A stretch of 64,000 bases of DNA from Myxococcales bacterium (GTDB lineage: Bacteria; Myxococcota_A; Polyangia; Palsa-1104; JAEUJZ01), in contig JAEUKA010000077.1 in the NCBI GenBank assembly GCA_016794465.1, forward strand, positions 26,153 to 90,152, in the 5' to 3' direction. Made by a program: the position numbers and the translations under genes. The notes beneath the pieces were generated by a model. That model was not told the DNA's origin. It saw only the letters and a program-made list of their open reading frames with translations, and searched no databases. Every line of letters starts with the position of its first letter. The first letter of the stretch is position 1. Shown piece after piece: positions 1-11,535 of this stretch.

Positions 1-1
1 C

Positions 2-1266
<1,265 letters not shown>

Positions 1267-1267
<1 letters not shown>

Positions 1268-1836
1268 TGTCTGCCAAGACCGCAGTTACCTTTGAAGACA
1301 ACGTCTGGGGCGTTGTCGCCGAGTACAAGTCGCCGGGCGCGCTCCTCGAGGCCGTGAAGGCGGTGCGTCAGGCTGGCTTTTCGGCGATCGACACCTACAC
1401 CCCGTTTCCCATCCACGGCATGGATCGCGCCATGGGGCTGCGTCCGACCATCCTGCCCTACTTGGTGCTCGGTGGCGGTCTGACCGGCGTCGGCTGCGCC
1501 ATCTTGTTGCAGTGGTGGATGAACGGCTTTGACTATCCGTTCATCATCGGCGGCAAGCCCATCATCTCGTACCAGGCCTACGTGCCGGTTGGTTTCGAGC
1601 TGATGGTCCTTCTGTCCGCGCTGACGACCGTGTTTGGTCTGTTTGCGCTGTGTCGGTTGCCGCAGCCGTACCATCCCTTGTTTACCCACGACCGCTTTCC
1701 GCGCTTCTCGGATGACGGGTTCTTCCTGGCGATTGAGGCCACAGACCCGAGCTTCAGCGAAGCGCGAGCCCGTGAAGCGCTGGCAGCTGCCGGCGGCACG
1801 GAGATCACGGTCGTTCGGGACATTTCGGAGACGTAG
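1267..1836 (+). CDS. actD: Alternative Complex III subunit ActD (DUF3341)
   Basis: ActD is the small two-helix subunit of Alternative Complex III. The 189 residues show the DUF3341 pattern: an N-terminal soluble part with an YKSPGALLEAVKAVR-type helix and a TPFPIHGMD motif near residue 45, two membrane helices at about 60-80 and 105-125, then an FFLAIEA segment before the C-terminus. It starts in the TGATG overlap with actC, which implies translational coupling, and is followed after 4 nt by actE. The protein is of normal family length with no visible defect. It has no redox centre and is thought to be structural. Confidence 0.9.
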
Positions 1837-1840
1837 GCCC

Positions 1841-2470
1841 ATGCAAAGACGCTTTACAACATCGTCGCTCGCCGTGGTCCTTGTCTGTGGAACGCTCCTA
1901 GGCTGTCGCGGCAATCCGTCCGAGGACCCGCCCATTCACCTGCAGCGCAACATGTACACGCAGGACAAGGGCAAAGTGCAGCGCGAGAACCCCTTCTTCG
2001 AGGACGGCCGTGTCATGCGCCCGCTTGAGGAAGGAACGCTCAGCACCTCGGCGCCTGTGGTGAAGACGGCGTACTACACCGGCAAGGACGAGCAAGGCCG
2101 CCCGGTGGACAAGTTCCCAGATCAGGTCACGGTCGATGCGAACCTGCTCAAGCGCGGCCAAGACCGCTTCAACATCTACTGCTCGCCGTGTCACGACCGC
2201 TCGGGCTCTGGAAACGGAATCGTCATCCAGCGCGCGAACAAGCTGGGCTCGTGGATCGTGCCTGCGTACTCCGAGCAGCGCCTGCTTGATACGCCGGTGG
2301 GAGACATCTTCTCGACCATCACCAACGGCAAGAACACCATGAAGTCCTACGCCTATCAGGTGCCGGTTGCGGACCGCTGGGCGATTGTTGCGTACGTTCG
2401 GGCTCTGCAGCGCAGCCAAGGACTGAAGGTCGAGCAGCTCACCGCTGAGCAGAGGGGCCAACTCAAATGA
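1841..2470 (+). CDS. actE: Alternative Complex III monohaem cytochrome c lipoprotein ActE
   Basis: ActE is a membrane-anchored monohaem cytochrome c that takes electrons from the iron-sulphur/quinol module. The ATG at 1841 gives 209 residues that begin with a lipoprotein signal ending in LLGC at about residue 23; a longer frame upstream exists but would bury this signal. One haem site, CSPCH, lies near residue 115, followed by hydrophobic and Met-containing segments expected for the distal ligand. The stop overlaps the actF start (ATGA). The N-terminal cysteine should be lipidated, placing the haem on the periplasmic face. Confidence 0.92.
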   Translation: MQRRFTTSSLAVVLVCGTLLGCRGNPSEDPPIHLQRNMYTQDKGKVQRENPFFEDGRVMRPLEEGTLSTSAPVVKTAYYTGKDEQGRPVDKFPDQVTVDANLLKRGQDRFNIYCSPCHDRSGSGNGIVIQRANKLGSWIVPAYSEQRLLDTPVGDIFSTITNGKNTMKSYAYQVPVADRWAIVAYVRALQRSQGLKVEQLTAEQRGQLK

Positions 2471-3696
2471 GCGCAATGCACACCGATCTGTCTGCCGCGC
2501 GGCTACAGATTCCCGTCGGAGCCGCCAATCGTTGGGCGATGATTTTCGGCGGAATCGGGCTGCTCGGGCTGGCTGCCACCGCCTCCGGATTCTTTTCCGA
2601 AGCGACCCGGATGGAGTCGCTGTCGGCGTACTTGGTGGCGTTCTTCTACGTCCTGACGCTCGCGGTCGGCGCGATGTTCTTTGCGGCGCTCCAGCATCTG
2701 GTGGGCGCGCGCTGGAGCGTGGTGCTGCGTCGTATTGCCGAAAACTACGGCTCGTTTACGCCGTGGCTCATCCTGCTGTTCATTCCGATTGCGGTGTTTG
2801 CCAAAGACATCCTGCCGTGGATGAACATCGAGGGCATCAAGAACCCCGAGTACCGCCAAGCAGTGACGGTCGCGATGGAGTCGAAGACGTGGTACCTGAC
2901 GGTGCCGTTCTTCTTCGGGCGCGCGGTCATCTACTTTGCGTTCTGGACCTTTGCCGGCCTGTTCTATTACCGCAAGTCGGTGGAAGTGGACACGAGCGGC
3001 GACGCGCACACGATTCTCCTCCTGCGTAAGCTAGCGCCACCGACGGTGATTCTGTTCGGTCTGACGTTGACGTTCGCGGCCTTTGACTGGCTGATGGGCG
3101 TCGATCCGACCTGGGCGACTACCATGTTCGGTGTCTACGGCTTTGCGGGCACGATGCTGTCCTCGCTGGCGCTGATTGCCCTGACGGCGCGGACCCTGCA
3201 AGGCTACGGCTACATGGAAGGAGTGGTGAACGACGAGCACTTCCATGACATCGGCAAGCTGATGTTCGGCTTCACGGTGTTCTGGGCGTACATCGCGTAC
3301 TCGATGTTCATGCTGATTTGGTACGCCAACCTGCCCGAAGAGACGGTGTGGTATCGCAAGCACTGGGAGAACGGCTGGTCGACGCTGACCTGGACGCTCA
3401 TCCTGCTTCACTTCCTGGTGCCGTTCTTCGGTCTGATCTCGCGGACGGCCAAGCGTCACCCGACGATTCTCAAAGCGCTCGCGGCGCTGCTGGTGGTGAT
3501 GCACTGGGTCGATCTGTACTGGCTGATCATGCCGCTCTTCCGCGAGCACATGGCGTTCTCCTTCTACGACTTCGCGGCTGTGCTGGGCACCGCTGGCCTG
3601 TTCTTCGGAGTGGCGGCGCGTACGTTCGGCAAGGCAGCGCTGATTCCGATCAAGGACCCGCATCTGGCGGATTCGATGGGGTATGACAATGGCTGA
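2467..3696 (+). CDS. actF: Alternative Complex III membrane subunit ActF
   Basis: ActF is the second polytopic subunit of Alternative Complex III and resembles ActC in fold. The 409 residues carry about ten hydrophobic helices, typical for the family, with conserved-looking loops such as DWLMGVDPTW near residue 205 and HWVDLYW near 345. The gene starts inside the actE stop (ATGA) and its 3' end overlaps the next gene by 14 nt, so the whole run is one transcript. No cofactor motif is visible, as expected. Confidence 0.9.
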   Translation: MSAMHTDLSAARLQIPVGAANRWAMIFGGIGLLGLAATASGFFSEATRMESLSAYLVAFFYVLTLAVGAMFFAALQHLVGARWSVVLRRIAENYGSFTPWLILLFIPIAVFAKDILPWMNIEGIKNPEYRQAVTVAMESKTWYLTVPFFFGRAVIYFAFWTFAGLFYYRKSVEVDTSGDAHTILLLRKLAPPTVILFGLTLTFAAFDWLMGVDPTWATTMFGVYGFAGTMLSSLALIALTARTLQGYGYMEGVVNDEHFHDIGKLMFGFTVFWAYIAYSMFMLIWYANLPEETVWYRKHWENGWSTLTWTLILLHFLVPFFGLISRTAKRHPTILKALAALLVVMHWVDLYWLIMPLFREHMAFSFYDFAAVLGTAGLFFGVAARTFGKAALIPIKDPHLADSMGYDNG

Positions 3697-4015
3697 GCAA
3701 GCGGACAACCATGGTCACGGCGACGTAGCCGTCGACGAGCAGCAGCCACCAAACTTCCAGCTGTTTGTGTGGGGGGTGGTGTTGAGCGTGGTCTTCTTTG
3801 GGACTGCGCTGCTGTTTAACTCCGTGTTCATTCGCTACTCCGAGAAGCTCATTCAAGAGCGCAGCTTGGGAGGGCAAGATCAGGAGCTGACCAGCCTGCG
3901 GGTTCTCGAAGAGAAGCGCCTGTCGAATGTCGGTTACGTCGATCAGGCCAAGGGCACCGTTCACATTCCCATCACAGAGGGAATGAAGAAGGTGATCGAG
4001 GAAAACAAGAGATGA
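3683..4015 (+). CDS. small single-helix membrane protein of the act/cta operon
   Basis: This 110-residue protein has a His-rich N-terminus, one membrane helix at about residues 28-50 (FQLFVWGVVLSVVFFGTALL) and a charged soluble tail with an FIRYSEKLIQ segment and a helical end. It lies between actF and sco, overlapping both (14 nt and 4 nt), so it is co-translated with the oxidase complex. I do not recognise the family. By size and position it could be an accessory subunit of Alternative Complex III or of the supercomplex with caa3 oxidase, but that is inference. An in-frame ATG six bases later (3689) is an equally possible start. Confidence 0.75.
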   Translation: MTMAEQADNHGHGDVAVDEQQPPNFQLFVWGVVLSVVFFGTALLFNSVFIRYSEKLIQERSLGGQDQELTSLRVLEEKRLSNVGYVDQAKGTVHIPITEGMKKVIEENKR

Positions 4016-4836
4016 GCCCGCTGTCCCGGGTGCTCCTCGTTGGCTTGCTCTTCACGACGATGGGCGTAGTCCGTCCAGCGCGTGCCGAGCAAGAGGTGCC
4101 CAAGGAACTTCAAGGCATCGCCATCGACGGAACGCTTGGGGCCAAGGTTCCTCTCGACCTTTCTTTCGTGGATCAGTCAGGCAAACAGGTGCAGCTGCGC
4201 GACTACTTTGTCGGCGGGCGACCGGTCATCTTGGCCTTGGCGTATTACAGCTGTCCGATGCTCTGTACCCTGGTCTTAAACGGACTGGTGGAGGGCATGC
4301 GGCCGCTGCCGTTTTCGCCCGGCAAAGAGTATCAAGTCGTGACGCTGAGCATCGACCCGCGCGATCAGCCTCACCTCGCGCTTGCCAAGCGAGCCGTGTA
4401 TTTGCAGAGCTTGAAACGGGAGCTGGGGGATGTGGGCCGCGACTGGCCCTTTCTCTCTGGCTCGGAACAGGACATTGCCAAGGTCGCCGCCGCAGTCGGC
4501 TTCCATTTTCGCTGGGATGAGGAAGGCAAGCAGTGGGCGCATGCCGCCGGGATCTTCGTGCTGACGCCTGACGGTCGGCTGTCGCAGATCCTGTACGGAA
4601 TCACGTTTCCAGAGCGTGATCTGCGGCTGGCGCTGGTCGAAGCCTCGCTGGGCGGAATCGGGAGCCCACTCGACAAGCTGCTCCTCTGGTGCTTCCACTA
4701 CGACCCGAAAGAGCGCCGCTACTCGCTGGCGGCCATCGCTCTGGTCCGCGTGGGCGGCGTCCTCACGATGATGGTCTTGGGATCGTTCCTTATTGCCGCG
4801 TGGCGGAGAGATCGCCGCGCTCGGGTGAACGGATGA
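4012..4836 (+). CDS. SCO1/SenC copper chaperone for cytochrome oxidase
   Basis: SCO proteins are thioredoxin-fold copper chaperones that help load the CuA centre of oxidase subunit II. The 274 residues begin with a signal peptide (cleavage near RPARA, residue 25), then carry the copper motif CPMLC at about residues 83-87 and the later histidine in HAAGIF near 179, so all three copper ligands are present. A C-terminal hydrophobic helix (about 243-263) followed by an Arg-rich end suggests a membrane anchor. It overlaps its upstream neighbour and the next gene ctaC (ATGATG), matching its job of maturing that subunit. Confidence 0.93.
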   Translation: MSPLSRVLLVGLLFTTMGVVRPARAEQEVPKELQGIAIDGTLGAKVPLDLSFVDQSGKQVQLRDYFVGGRPVILALAYYSCPMLCTLVLNGLVEGMRPLPFSPGKEYQVVTLSIDPRDQPHLALAKRAVYLQSLKRELGDVGRDWPFLSGSEQDIAKVAAAVGFHFRWDEEGKQWAHAAGIFVLTPDGRLSQILYGITFPERDLRLALVEASLGGIGSPLDKLLLWCFHYDPKERRYSLAAIALVRVGGVLTMMVLGSFLIAAWRRDRRARVNG

Positions 4837-5798
4837 TGCAGCCAAACACAGAAGTTGCTTATGGGTTACCAGCCCAGGCATCAACGCTGGCAGGAGCGTA
4901 CGACACGCTCTTTTTGTCTTTGACCGCGCTGTGCCTGTTCTGCCTCGTGCTTATCGCTGGCGCGGGCGTGTACTTCGTGTACCGCTATCGCTATCGGGGC
5001 GGAGAGCACCAGGCCGTCGAGATTTCGCACAACACCACGCTGGAAGTGCTCTGGAGCGTCATCCCTCTGTTCGTCGTGATGGGGCTGTTCGCGTGGGGCT
5101 TCAAGAACTTCATGGACCAGCTCGTGCCGCCGAAGGACGCGCTGGAGGTCCGCGTGACCGGCAAGAAGTGGAAGTGGACGTTCGAGTATCCCAACGGTGC
5201 CCAGAGCGCCGACGAGATGGCGGTTCCCATCGGCAAGCCGGTCAAGCTCATCATCACGTCAAACGACGTGCTGCACAGCTTCTTTGTCCCGAGCTTCCGG
5301 ATGAAGATGGACGCGGTCCCGAACAAGTACAACGTGATGTGGTTCCAGCCGACGCTGGAAGGCCCGCAGCAGGTGTTCTGCGCGGAGTACTGCGGCACCG
5401 ACCACTCGGTGATGTATGCGAAGATCAAGGTGATGCAGCCGGCGGGTTACCAGCAGTGGCTGGATGCGCATGCTCCGGTGAATGACTCGGACCCGATCGC
5501 GCACGGCAAGTCGCTGTTCGAGATCAAGGGCGGCTGCAACGCCTGTCACGCCATCAAGAGTGCGGCCGAGCAGCCGCAGCCGGTCATCGGTCCGCGCCTT
5601 CATCAGCTGTTTGGTCGCAAAGAAAAGATCCAGGGCCAGGGTGAGCTTACCGTCGACGACAACTACCTTCGTGAGTCGATCGAGAACCCGATGGCCAAGA
5701 TTGTTGAGGGCTTTGCTCCCGCGATGCCTCCCTTCAAGGGACGCTTCACCGATAAGGAGCTTGGGCACCTCATCGACTACATCAAGAGTCTGAAGTAA
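4833..5798 (+). CDS. ctaC: cytochrome c oxidase subunit II with fused cytochrome c domain (caa3 type)
   Basis: Subunit II receives electrons at CuA. The chosen ATG (4833) overlaps the sco stop and gives 321 residues; a longer frame upstream only duplicates sco sequence. Two N-terminal helices (about 25-45 and 70-90) precede a cupredoxin domain with the CuA motif CAEYCGTDHSVM near residue 185 and an upstream HSFF histidine. A cytochrome c domain follows, with CNACH near residue 236 and a later Met-rich segment (PAMPPF). The fused haem c defines the caa3 type, which can accept electrons from Alternative Complex III directly. Confidence 0.96.
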   Translation: MMQPNTEVAYGLPAQASTLAGAYDTLFLSLTALCLFCLVLIAGAGVYFVYRYRYRGGEHQAVEISHNTTLEVLWSVIPLFVVMGLFAWGFKNFMDQLVPPKDALEVRVTGKKWKWTFEYPNGAQSADEMAVPIGKPVKLIITSNDVLHSFFVPSFRMKMDAVPNKYNVMWFQPTLEGPQQVFCAEYCGTDHSVMYAKIKVMQPAGYQQWLDAHAPVNDSDPIAHGKSLFEIKGGCNACHAIKSAAEQPQPVIGPRLHQLFGRKEKIQGQGELTVDDNYLRESIENPMAKIVEGFAPAMPPFKGRFTDKELGHLIDYIKSLK

Positions 5799-5811
5799 TC
5801 GAGGTTCAGTC

Positions 5812-7437
<1,626 letters not shown>

Positions 7438-7473
7438 GCGTTTTCAAACTTCTGCGAGCCGCAAGGAGCACTT

Positions 7474-8175
7474 ATGAGCAATCCGGCCCGTACCTATCAT
7501 CACGCGCACCACTTCCCCTCGCCACGCGACGAGTCGGAAGCGGCCAAGCTCGGGATGTGGATCTTTCTGGCGACTGAAATCCTGCTGTTCTCGGGTCTGT
7601 TTATGGCGTACGCCGCGTACCGCTATACCCACCCCGAGATGTTCAAGACCGTCCACCAGCTGCTCGACTGGAAGCTGGGCGCGGTCAACACCATGGTCCT
7701 CATCTTTTCGTCGCTGACGATGGCGCTCGGGGTCCGCTCGGCGCAGCTGTCGAAGCAGGGCCAGACCGTCGGCTTCCTGGCGATTACGCTCCTGTGCGGC
7801 GCGGCCTTCTTGGTCGTGAAGTACTTCGAGTACTCGCACAAGTTTCACCTTGGCACGCTGCCGGGTGGTGGACCGCTGGGTCACTGGAATCCCGACTACG
7901 CGGCGCTGGCCCACGAGCATGGCGCCGAGTTTGTCGAGAAGCTCAAGTCGCTCGACTCGCCGCACATCTTCATCGGAATCTACTTCCTGATGACCGGCCT
8001 CCACGGCCTCCACGTCGTCATCGGCATGATCGCCATCACCTGGGTGCTCTTGCGCGCGATGCGTGGTGACTTCAGCTCGAAGTACTTCTTCCCGGTCGAG
8101 TGCGTCGGCCTGTACTGGCACCTTGTCGACTTGATCTGGATCTACCTGTTCCCGCTCCTCTACTTGGTGGGGTAA
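7474..8175 (+). CDS. ctaE: cytochrome c oxidase subunit III
   Basis: Subunit III stabilises the catalytic core of the oxidase. The 233 residues form about seven helices and include the family segments KLGMWIFLATEILLFSGLF near residue 27 and FHVVIG-like LHGLHVVIGMI near 175, ending with the YWHLVDLIWIYLFPLLYL helix. An AAGGAG ribosome site lies 7 nt before the ATG. The gene follows ctaD by 36 nt and precedes ctaF by 3 nt, so it belongs to the same transcript. It is complete and of normal length. Confidence 0.95.
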   Translation: MSNPARTYHHAHHFPSPRDESEAAKLGMWIFLATEILLFSGLFMAYAAYRYTHPEMFKTVHQLLDWKLGAVNTMVLIFSSLTMALGVRSAQLSKQGQTVGFLAITLLCGAAFLVVKYFEYSHKFHLGTLPGGGPLGHWNPDYAALAHEHGAEFVEKLKSLDSPHIFIGIYFLMTGLHGLHVVIGMIAITWVLLRAMRGDFSSKYFFPVECVGLYWHLVDLIWIYLFPLLYLVG

Positions 8176-8178
8176 GTC

Positions 8179-8763
8179 ATGACGCAGGCACACACGAACC
8201 ACAACGACACAGACGGCCACGATCACGACGAGCCGCACATCACGCCGCTGCCGATTTATCTCGGGGTGTGGGGCGCGCTGGTGGTGCTCACCGCGTTCAC
8301 GGTCATCGTCTCGCGCTTCGACTTTGGCAGCGCCAACACCATCGTGGCCATGATTGTTGCGACGATCAAAGCGACGCTGGTGGCGCTGTTTTTCATGCAC
8401 CTGCTCTACGACAACAAGCTCAACTTGGTCATCCTGATGGCCAGCTTCTTGTTTGTGGCAGTGTTCTTTACCCCGACGCTGATTGACTTGGGCACGCGCG
8501 GCATGATTGACCCGATCAAGACCCGCGCTGGCTACAAGACTGCCAACGCCAAGCCGTCGACTCTGCCCGAGGCACCCGTCGAGGTCGCACCTGCCCCAGC
8601 GCCCGCACCCGCTGCGGTCGAGCATGCTGCCCCCGCTGCCGCGCCAGCCGCCGCACCTGCTGGACAGCCCGCCCCCGCTGCTGCGCCTGCGGTACCTGCT
8701 GCGCCAGCCGCTGCTCCGCACGCCCCAGCTGGGCATCCAGCCCCCGCTGCTGCGCCACACTAA
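8179..8763 (+). CDS. ctaF: cytochrome c oxidase subunit IV with long Ala/Pro tail
   Basis: The first 110 residues are a standard caa3 subunit IV: a His/Asp-rich N-terminus, then three helices (about 30-52, 58-78 and 84-100), including the AMIVATIKATLVALFFMHLL segment. After residue 120 comes a family-atypical tail of about 70 residues built almost only of Ala and Pro (repeats of PAAAPA). The tail is probably an extended, disordered arm; its side of the membrane is uncertain. The gene ends the respiratory operon, and its stop overlaps the convergent carbamoyltransferase gene by 4 nt. Confidence 0.9.
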   Translation: MTQAHTNHNDTDGHDHDEPHITPLPIYLGVWGALVVLTAFTVIVSRFDFGSANTIVAMIVATIKATLVALFFMHLLYDNKLNLVILMASFLFVAVFFTPTLIDLGTRGMIDPIKTRAGYKTANAKPSTLPEAPVEVAPAPAPAPAAVEHAAPAAAPAAAPAGQPAPAAAPAVPAAPAAAPHAPAGHPAPAAAPH

Positions 8764-11414
8764 TCCCGCCGGCCCGCTGCCCGTCTGCTCGCTTCTCTTT
8801 CCTCGCTTCGCTCTGCCCGCTCGATCAGCCGAACCGCTTGGTGCTGGTCGTGCCGTTCGTCTTGCCAGCCCACAAACAGCGATGCAGAGCTGCCCCGTGC
8901 GGTCAGCTCTGCCTGCGCCAGCGTAAGCGCTTCGTCGAGCAGCGCCAGGTCCGCGCGCGGATGCTCTGGATGGGCCAGCAGCGACCGACGCGAGGGGTAA
9001 AACGGATGAATGTTGAAGTCGAGCGGCAGGCGGTGCGCTTCGGCCAGCTCGACTGCCATGTGGATGCCGGTCAGCAGATCCCTGATCGCCGCTGGCCCCG
9101 GTCTTCCCGGCGGACCAAACACCAGGCTCACCCACAGCCCGACATTCGTGCCGCTCTGTGCCACCTCCTGCACCGCCCGCTCGACCGCAGCGCGCGACAT
9201 CCGCTTGTTCAGCAGCCGCAGCCGTACTTCGTCGTCCGCCGACTCCAGCCCCAAGATCACCCGCAGTGCCACCGGCTCGGGCAGCCGCAGCCGTAGCTCG
9301 TGGAGCCGCTGCCGGTTCACGAACAGCTCTCGCGTATCGAGCGACAGCATCCGCAGAGACGGCAGCTGCGCCGCCCAGTCGCAGATCGTCCGCAGCGCGG
9401 AAGGCGACATCTCACGCGGGTTGAGCAGCGAGCCACTGTTGTAGAGCACAAGGTGCGTCACCTCGGGCAGCTCGCGACGGTAGTGGTAGTCAAACCAGGC
9501 CAGCCGTTGCGCATGGCCGAGAGCGTCCACCGCCTGACCTTCGCCCGCGCCGATGTCGCAGTGGCTGCACTCCTTTCGCCGGTAAAAAGGACACTGGCCG
9601 TCCTTGGCCTCGTTGCCGAAGACCAGCGCGAGCCGCTTGCCGTAGCGGTCTTGGACGGGCTCAAAGCGCAGTGCGGCTTGTGGAGCCTGCGAAAAGGCCG
9701 GCTCACTTGCCGCCACCACCACATGGTCATCGACAATCAGCGCATCCAGCCCACACTCCGCCACCAGCCGCAGCGCTTGATTCGCAGTCTCACAGATCGG
9801 CTCCTGCACATTGAGCGAGGTATTGAGCACCATCGGCACGCCGCTGCGCAGATAGAACCGCTCGATCAGCTGCCGCCACCGTGAGCCATCGGCGGGCACC
9901 AGCTGTGGCCGGGTGCTGCCGTCCTTGTGAACCACCGCTGGGATGCGCACCGCCTGCGTCGGCTGTACCGGCACCGCCGCCAGCATAAACGGCAACAGCG
10001 GAGCCGCCGCTGTGGGCACGATGAGCCAGTCCGTCGCATGCTCCGCCAGCAGCGCCGGGCCGAACGGTCGAAACGACTCGCGCCGCTTGATGTGTAGGTT
10101 CAGGTGGTCGCGCAGCTCCGCCCGCCGAGGGTCCGCCAGCATGGAGCGACCGCCGAGCGCCCGTGGACCCGCTTCCCCGCGCTGCGATGAGTACCAGCCG
10201 ACCACCTCGCCGCGCGCCAGCCGCTCCGCCGCTTCTTCCGCTGGATCGGACACACGCAGCGAGCGCAGCGGACTGTGTGCCAGCGCCGACTGGACCTCGT
10301 GTTCCGTTCGCACCGGTCCCAGCCGCGCTGTCGTCTGTCGCCAGCGGGTCGTACCTGGCCGCATCCGGTGATACAGCAGCAGCGCCGCCCCCAGCGCCGT
10401 CCCCGCATCGTTGGCTGCCGGCTGCGCAAAGATCGCCTCAAAGCCGCCGTCCCGCGCCAGCCGTCCGTTGGCCGCACAGTTGAGCGCCACCCCACCCGCC
10501 AGGCACAGCGCCCGCTCTCCGGTCGTCCGCTGAAGCCACCGCGCGATATGTAGCAGCACCTCTTCGGTTCGCTGTTGAAGCGCAGCGGCCAGGTCTGCCC
10601 CGGCTTGCGACAGAGGCGTCGTGGCAGTCACCAGAGCTTCCGCCACTTCCCGCGCCACCCAGCACGGACCCTCATCGCGAAAGCGCAGCCGGGTTCCGTC
10701 CACCGCAAACGAGCCCTCTTCCCCCAGCGACAGCACCGCCGCCAGCAGTGCCGCATACCGATCTGGATCGCCGTACGCCGCCAGCCCCATCACCTTGGTC
10801 GCACCATAGGGCCCAAAGCCGAGCGCCTCCGCGACCACTTCCCACAGCAGCCCGAGCGAGTGCGGATAAGACAGCGCCTTTTTCTCCGCCAGCGTGTCCT
10901 GCACGCCGTGCCCGAGCCAGGTGGTGTCGTACTCGCCGATGCCGTCCACCGCCAGGATCGCTGCGGACTCAAACGGGGACGGCAGATACGCGCTGGCGGC
11001 ATGGCTGAGGTGGTGCGGCACAAAGTGAAAGCCAAAGCGCGCCTTTTGACCGGCCGCGTGCTTCACCAGCGACTCGACCGACAGTACATCGGCGACAAAG
11101 CGGCGCTCGCCATCCTCGCTGCTCCAGCTGGACGGCGCCGGTCGGTCGTCACTGCCGATGTTGCGCAGTCGCTCGGTCGGCACGAACGGATAGGTGACAT
11201 GGTCCACGTCCGCCCAGGTCAGCCCCGCGTCCGCCAAGCACGCCACAGCCGCGCGCTCGGGCCACTCCGCAGCATTGTCGATGCGGGCTGCTTTGCCGTG
11301 GCGAGTCCGACTGAGCCGCTCCTCCTCGACCATGCAGGCGACCTGGCCGTCGACAAGCAAGCATGCCGCCAGCTCGTGATAGGGACCCGACAATCCAAGG
11401 ATGACGCTACGCAT
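8760..11414 (-). CDS. carbamoyltransferase (NodU/CmcH/TobZ) fused to an Elp3-like radical SAM domain
   Basis: Residues 1 to about 575 form a NodU/TobZ-type O-carbamoyltransferase: HHLSHAASAY near 134 and VDGIGEYDTT near 156 in the Kae1-like adenylating part, LAGGVALNCAANG near 305, then the C-terminal carbamoyltransferase half with GPRALGGRSML near 417 and LNTSLN near 530. From about residue 600 the same frame continues as a radical SAM domain: a C-x7-C-x2-C cluster (CPFYRRKECSHC, about 608-619), YNSGSLLNPREM near 660 and GLESADDEVRLRLLNK near 725, typical of the Elp3/RaSEA group. The start MRSVILGLSG (11414) fits the family N-terminus; in-frame ATGs at 11423 and 11453 are alternatives. The substrate is unknown. 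The gene stands alone, convergent with ctaF. Confidence 0.87.
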   Translation of the reverse strand: MRSVILGLSGPYHELAACLLVDGQVACMVEEERLSRTRHGKAARIDNAAEWPERAAVACLADAGLTWADVDHVTYPFVPTERLRNIGSDDRPAPSSWSSEDGERRFVADVLSVESLVKHAAGQKARFGFHFVPHHLSHAASAYLPSPFESAAILAVDGIGEYDTTWLGHGVQDTLAEKKALSYPHSLGLLWEVVAEALGFGPYGATKVMGLAAYGDPDRYAALLAAVLSLGEEGSFAVDGTRLRFRDEGPCWVAREVAEALVTATTPLSQAGADLAAALQQRTEEVLLHIARWLQRTTGERALCLAGGVALNCAANGRLARDGGFEAIFAQPAANDAGTALGAALLLYHRMRPGTTRWRQTTARLGPVRTEHEVQSALAHSPLRSLRVSDPAEEAAERLARGEVVGWYSSQRGEAGPRALGGRSMLADPRRAELRDHLNLHIKRRESFRPFGPALLAEHATDWLIVPTAAAPLLPFMLAAVPVQPTQAVRIPAVVHKDGSTRPQLVPADGSRWRQLIERFYLRSGVPMVLNTSLNVQEPICETANQALRLVAECGLDALIVDDHVVVAASEPAFSQAPQAALRFEPVQDRYGKRLALVFGNEAKDGQCPFYRRKECSHCDIGAGEGQAVDALGHAQRLAWFDYHYRRELPEVTHLVLYNSGSLLNPREMSPSALRTICDWAAQLPSLRMLSLDTRELFVNRQRLHELRLRLPEPVALRVILGLESADDEVRLRLLNKRMSRAAVERAVQEVAQSGTNVGLWVSLVFGPPGRPGPAAIRDLLTGIHMAVELAEAHRLPLDFNIHPFYPSRRSLLAHPEHPRADLALLDEALTLAQAELTARGSSASLFVGWQDERHDQHQAVRLIERAERSEEREASRRAAGRRD

Positions 11415-11493
11415 GTGCGGCATGGTAGCGCGCGCACGCAGGTTGAACGACAAGGGCTGGAAGGGAAGGCAAGACTGCGGGGCGCAGACCGCA

Positions 11494-11517
11494 ACCTGAT
11501 GGAACGATCCATCAGGT
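11494..11517. terminator. perfect 10-bp inverted repeat, possible transcription end
   Basis: The arms ACCTGATGGA and TCCATCAGGT are separated by the four bases acga, giving a perfect stem-loop. It lies 18 nt past the stop of the propeller lipoprotein gene (minus strand) and about 80 nt upstream of the carbamoyltransferase start. There is no T-run on either side, so it may be a Rho-dependent pause, an mRNA-stabilising hairpin or a protein binding site rather than a classic terminator. Confidence 0.45.
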
Positions 11518-11535
11518 CAGTCGCGGGACTGGTGG

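Noticed and set aside
7444..9135. A 563-codon minus-strand frame opposite ctaE and ctaF
   Set aside because: It is Arg/Gly/Ser-rich and has no domain. It covers certain oxidase genes and part of the carbamoyltransferase in the wrong frame.
8760..11414. The carbamoyltransferase-radical SAM gene as two genes joined by a sequencing error
   Set aside because: Both domains are complete and in the same frame, with no stop or start signal or ribosome site at the junction near residue 590.
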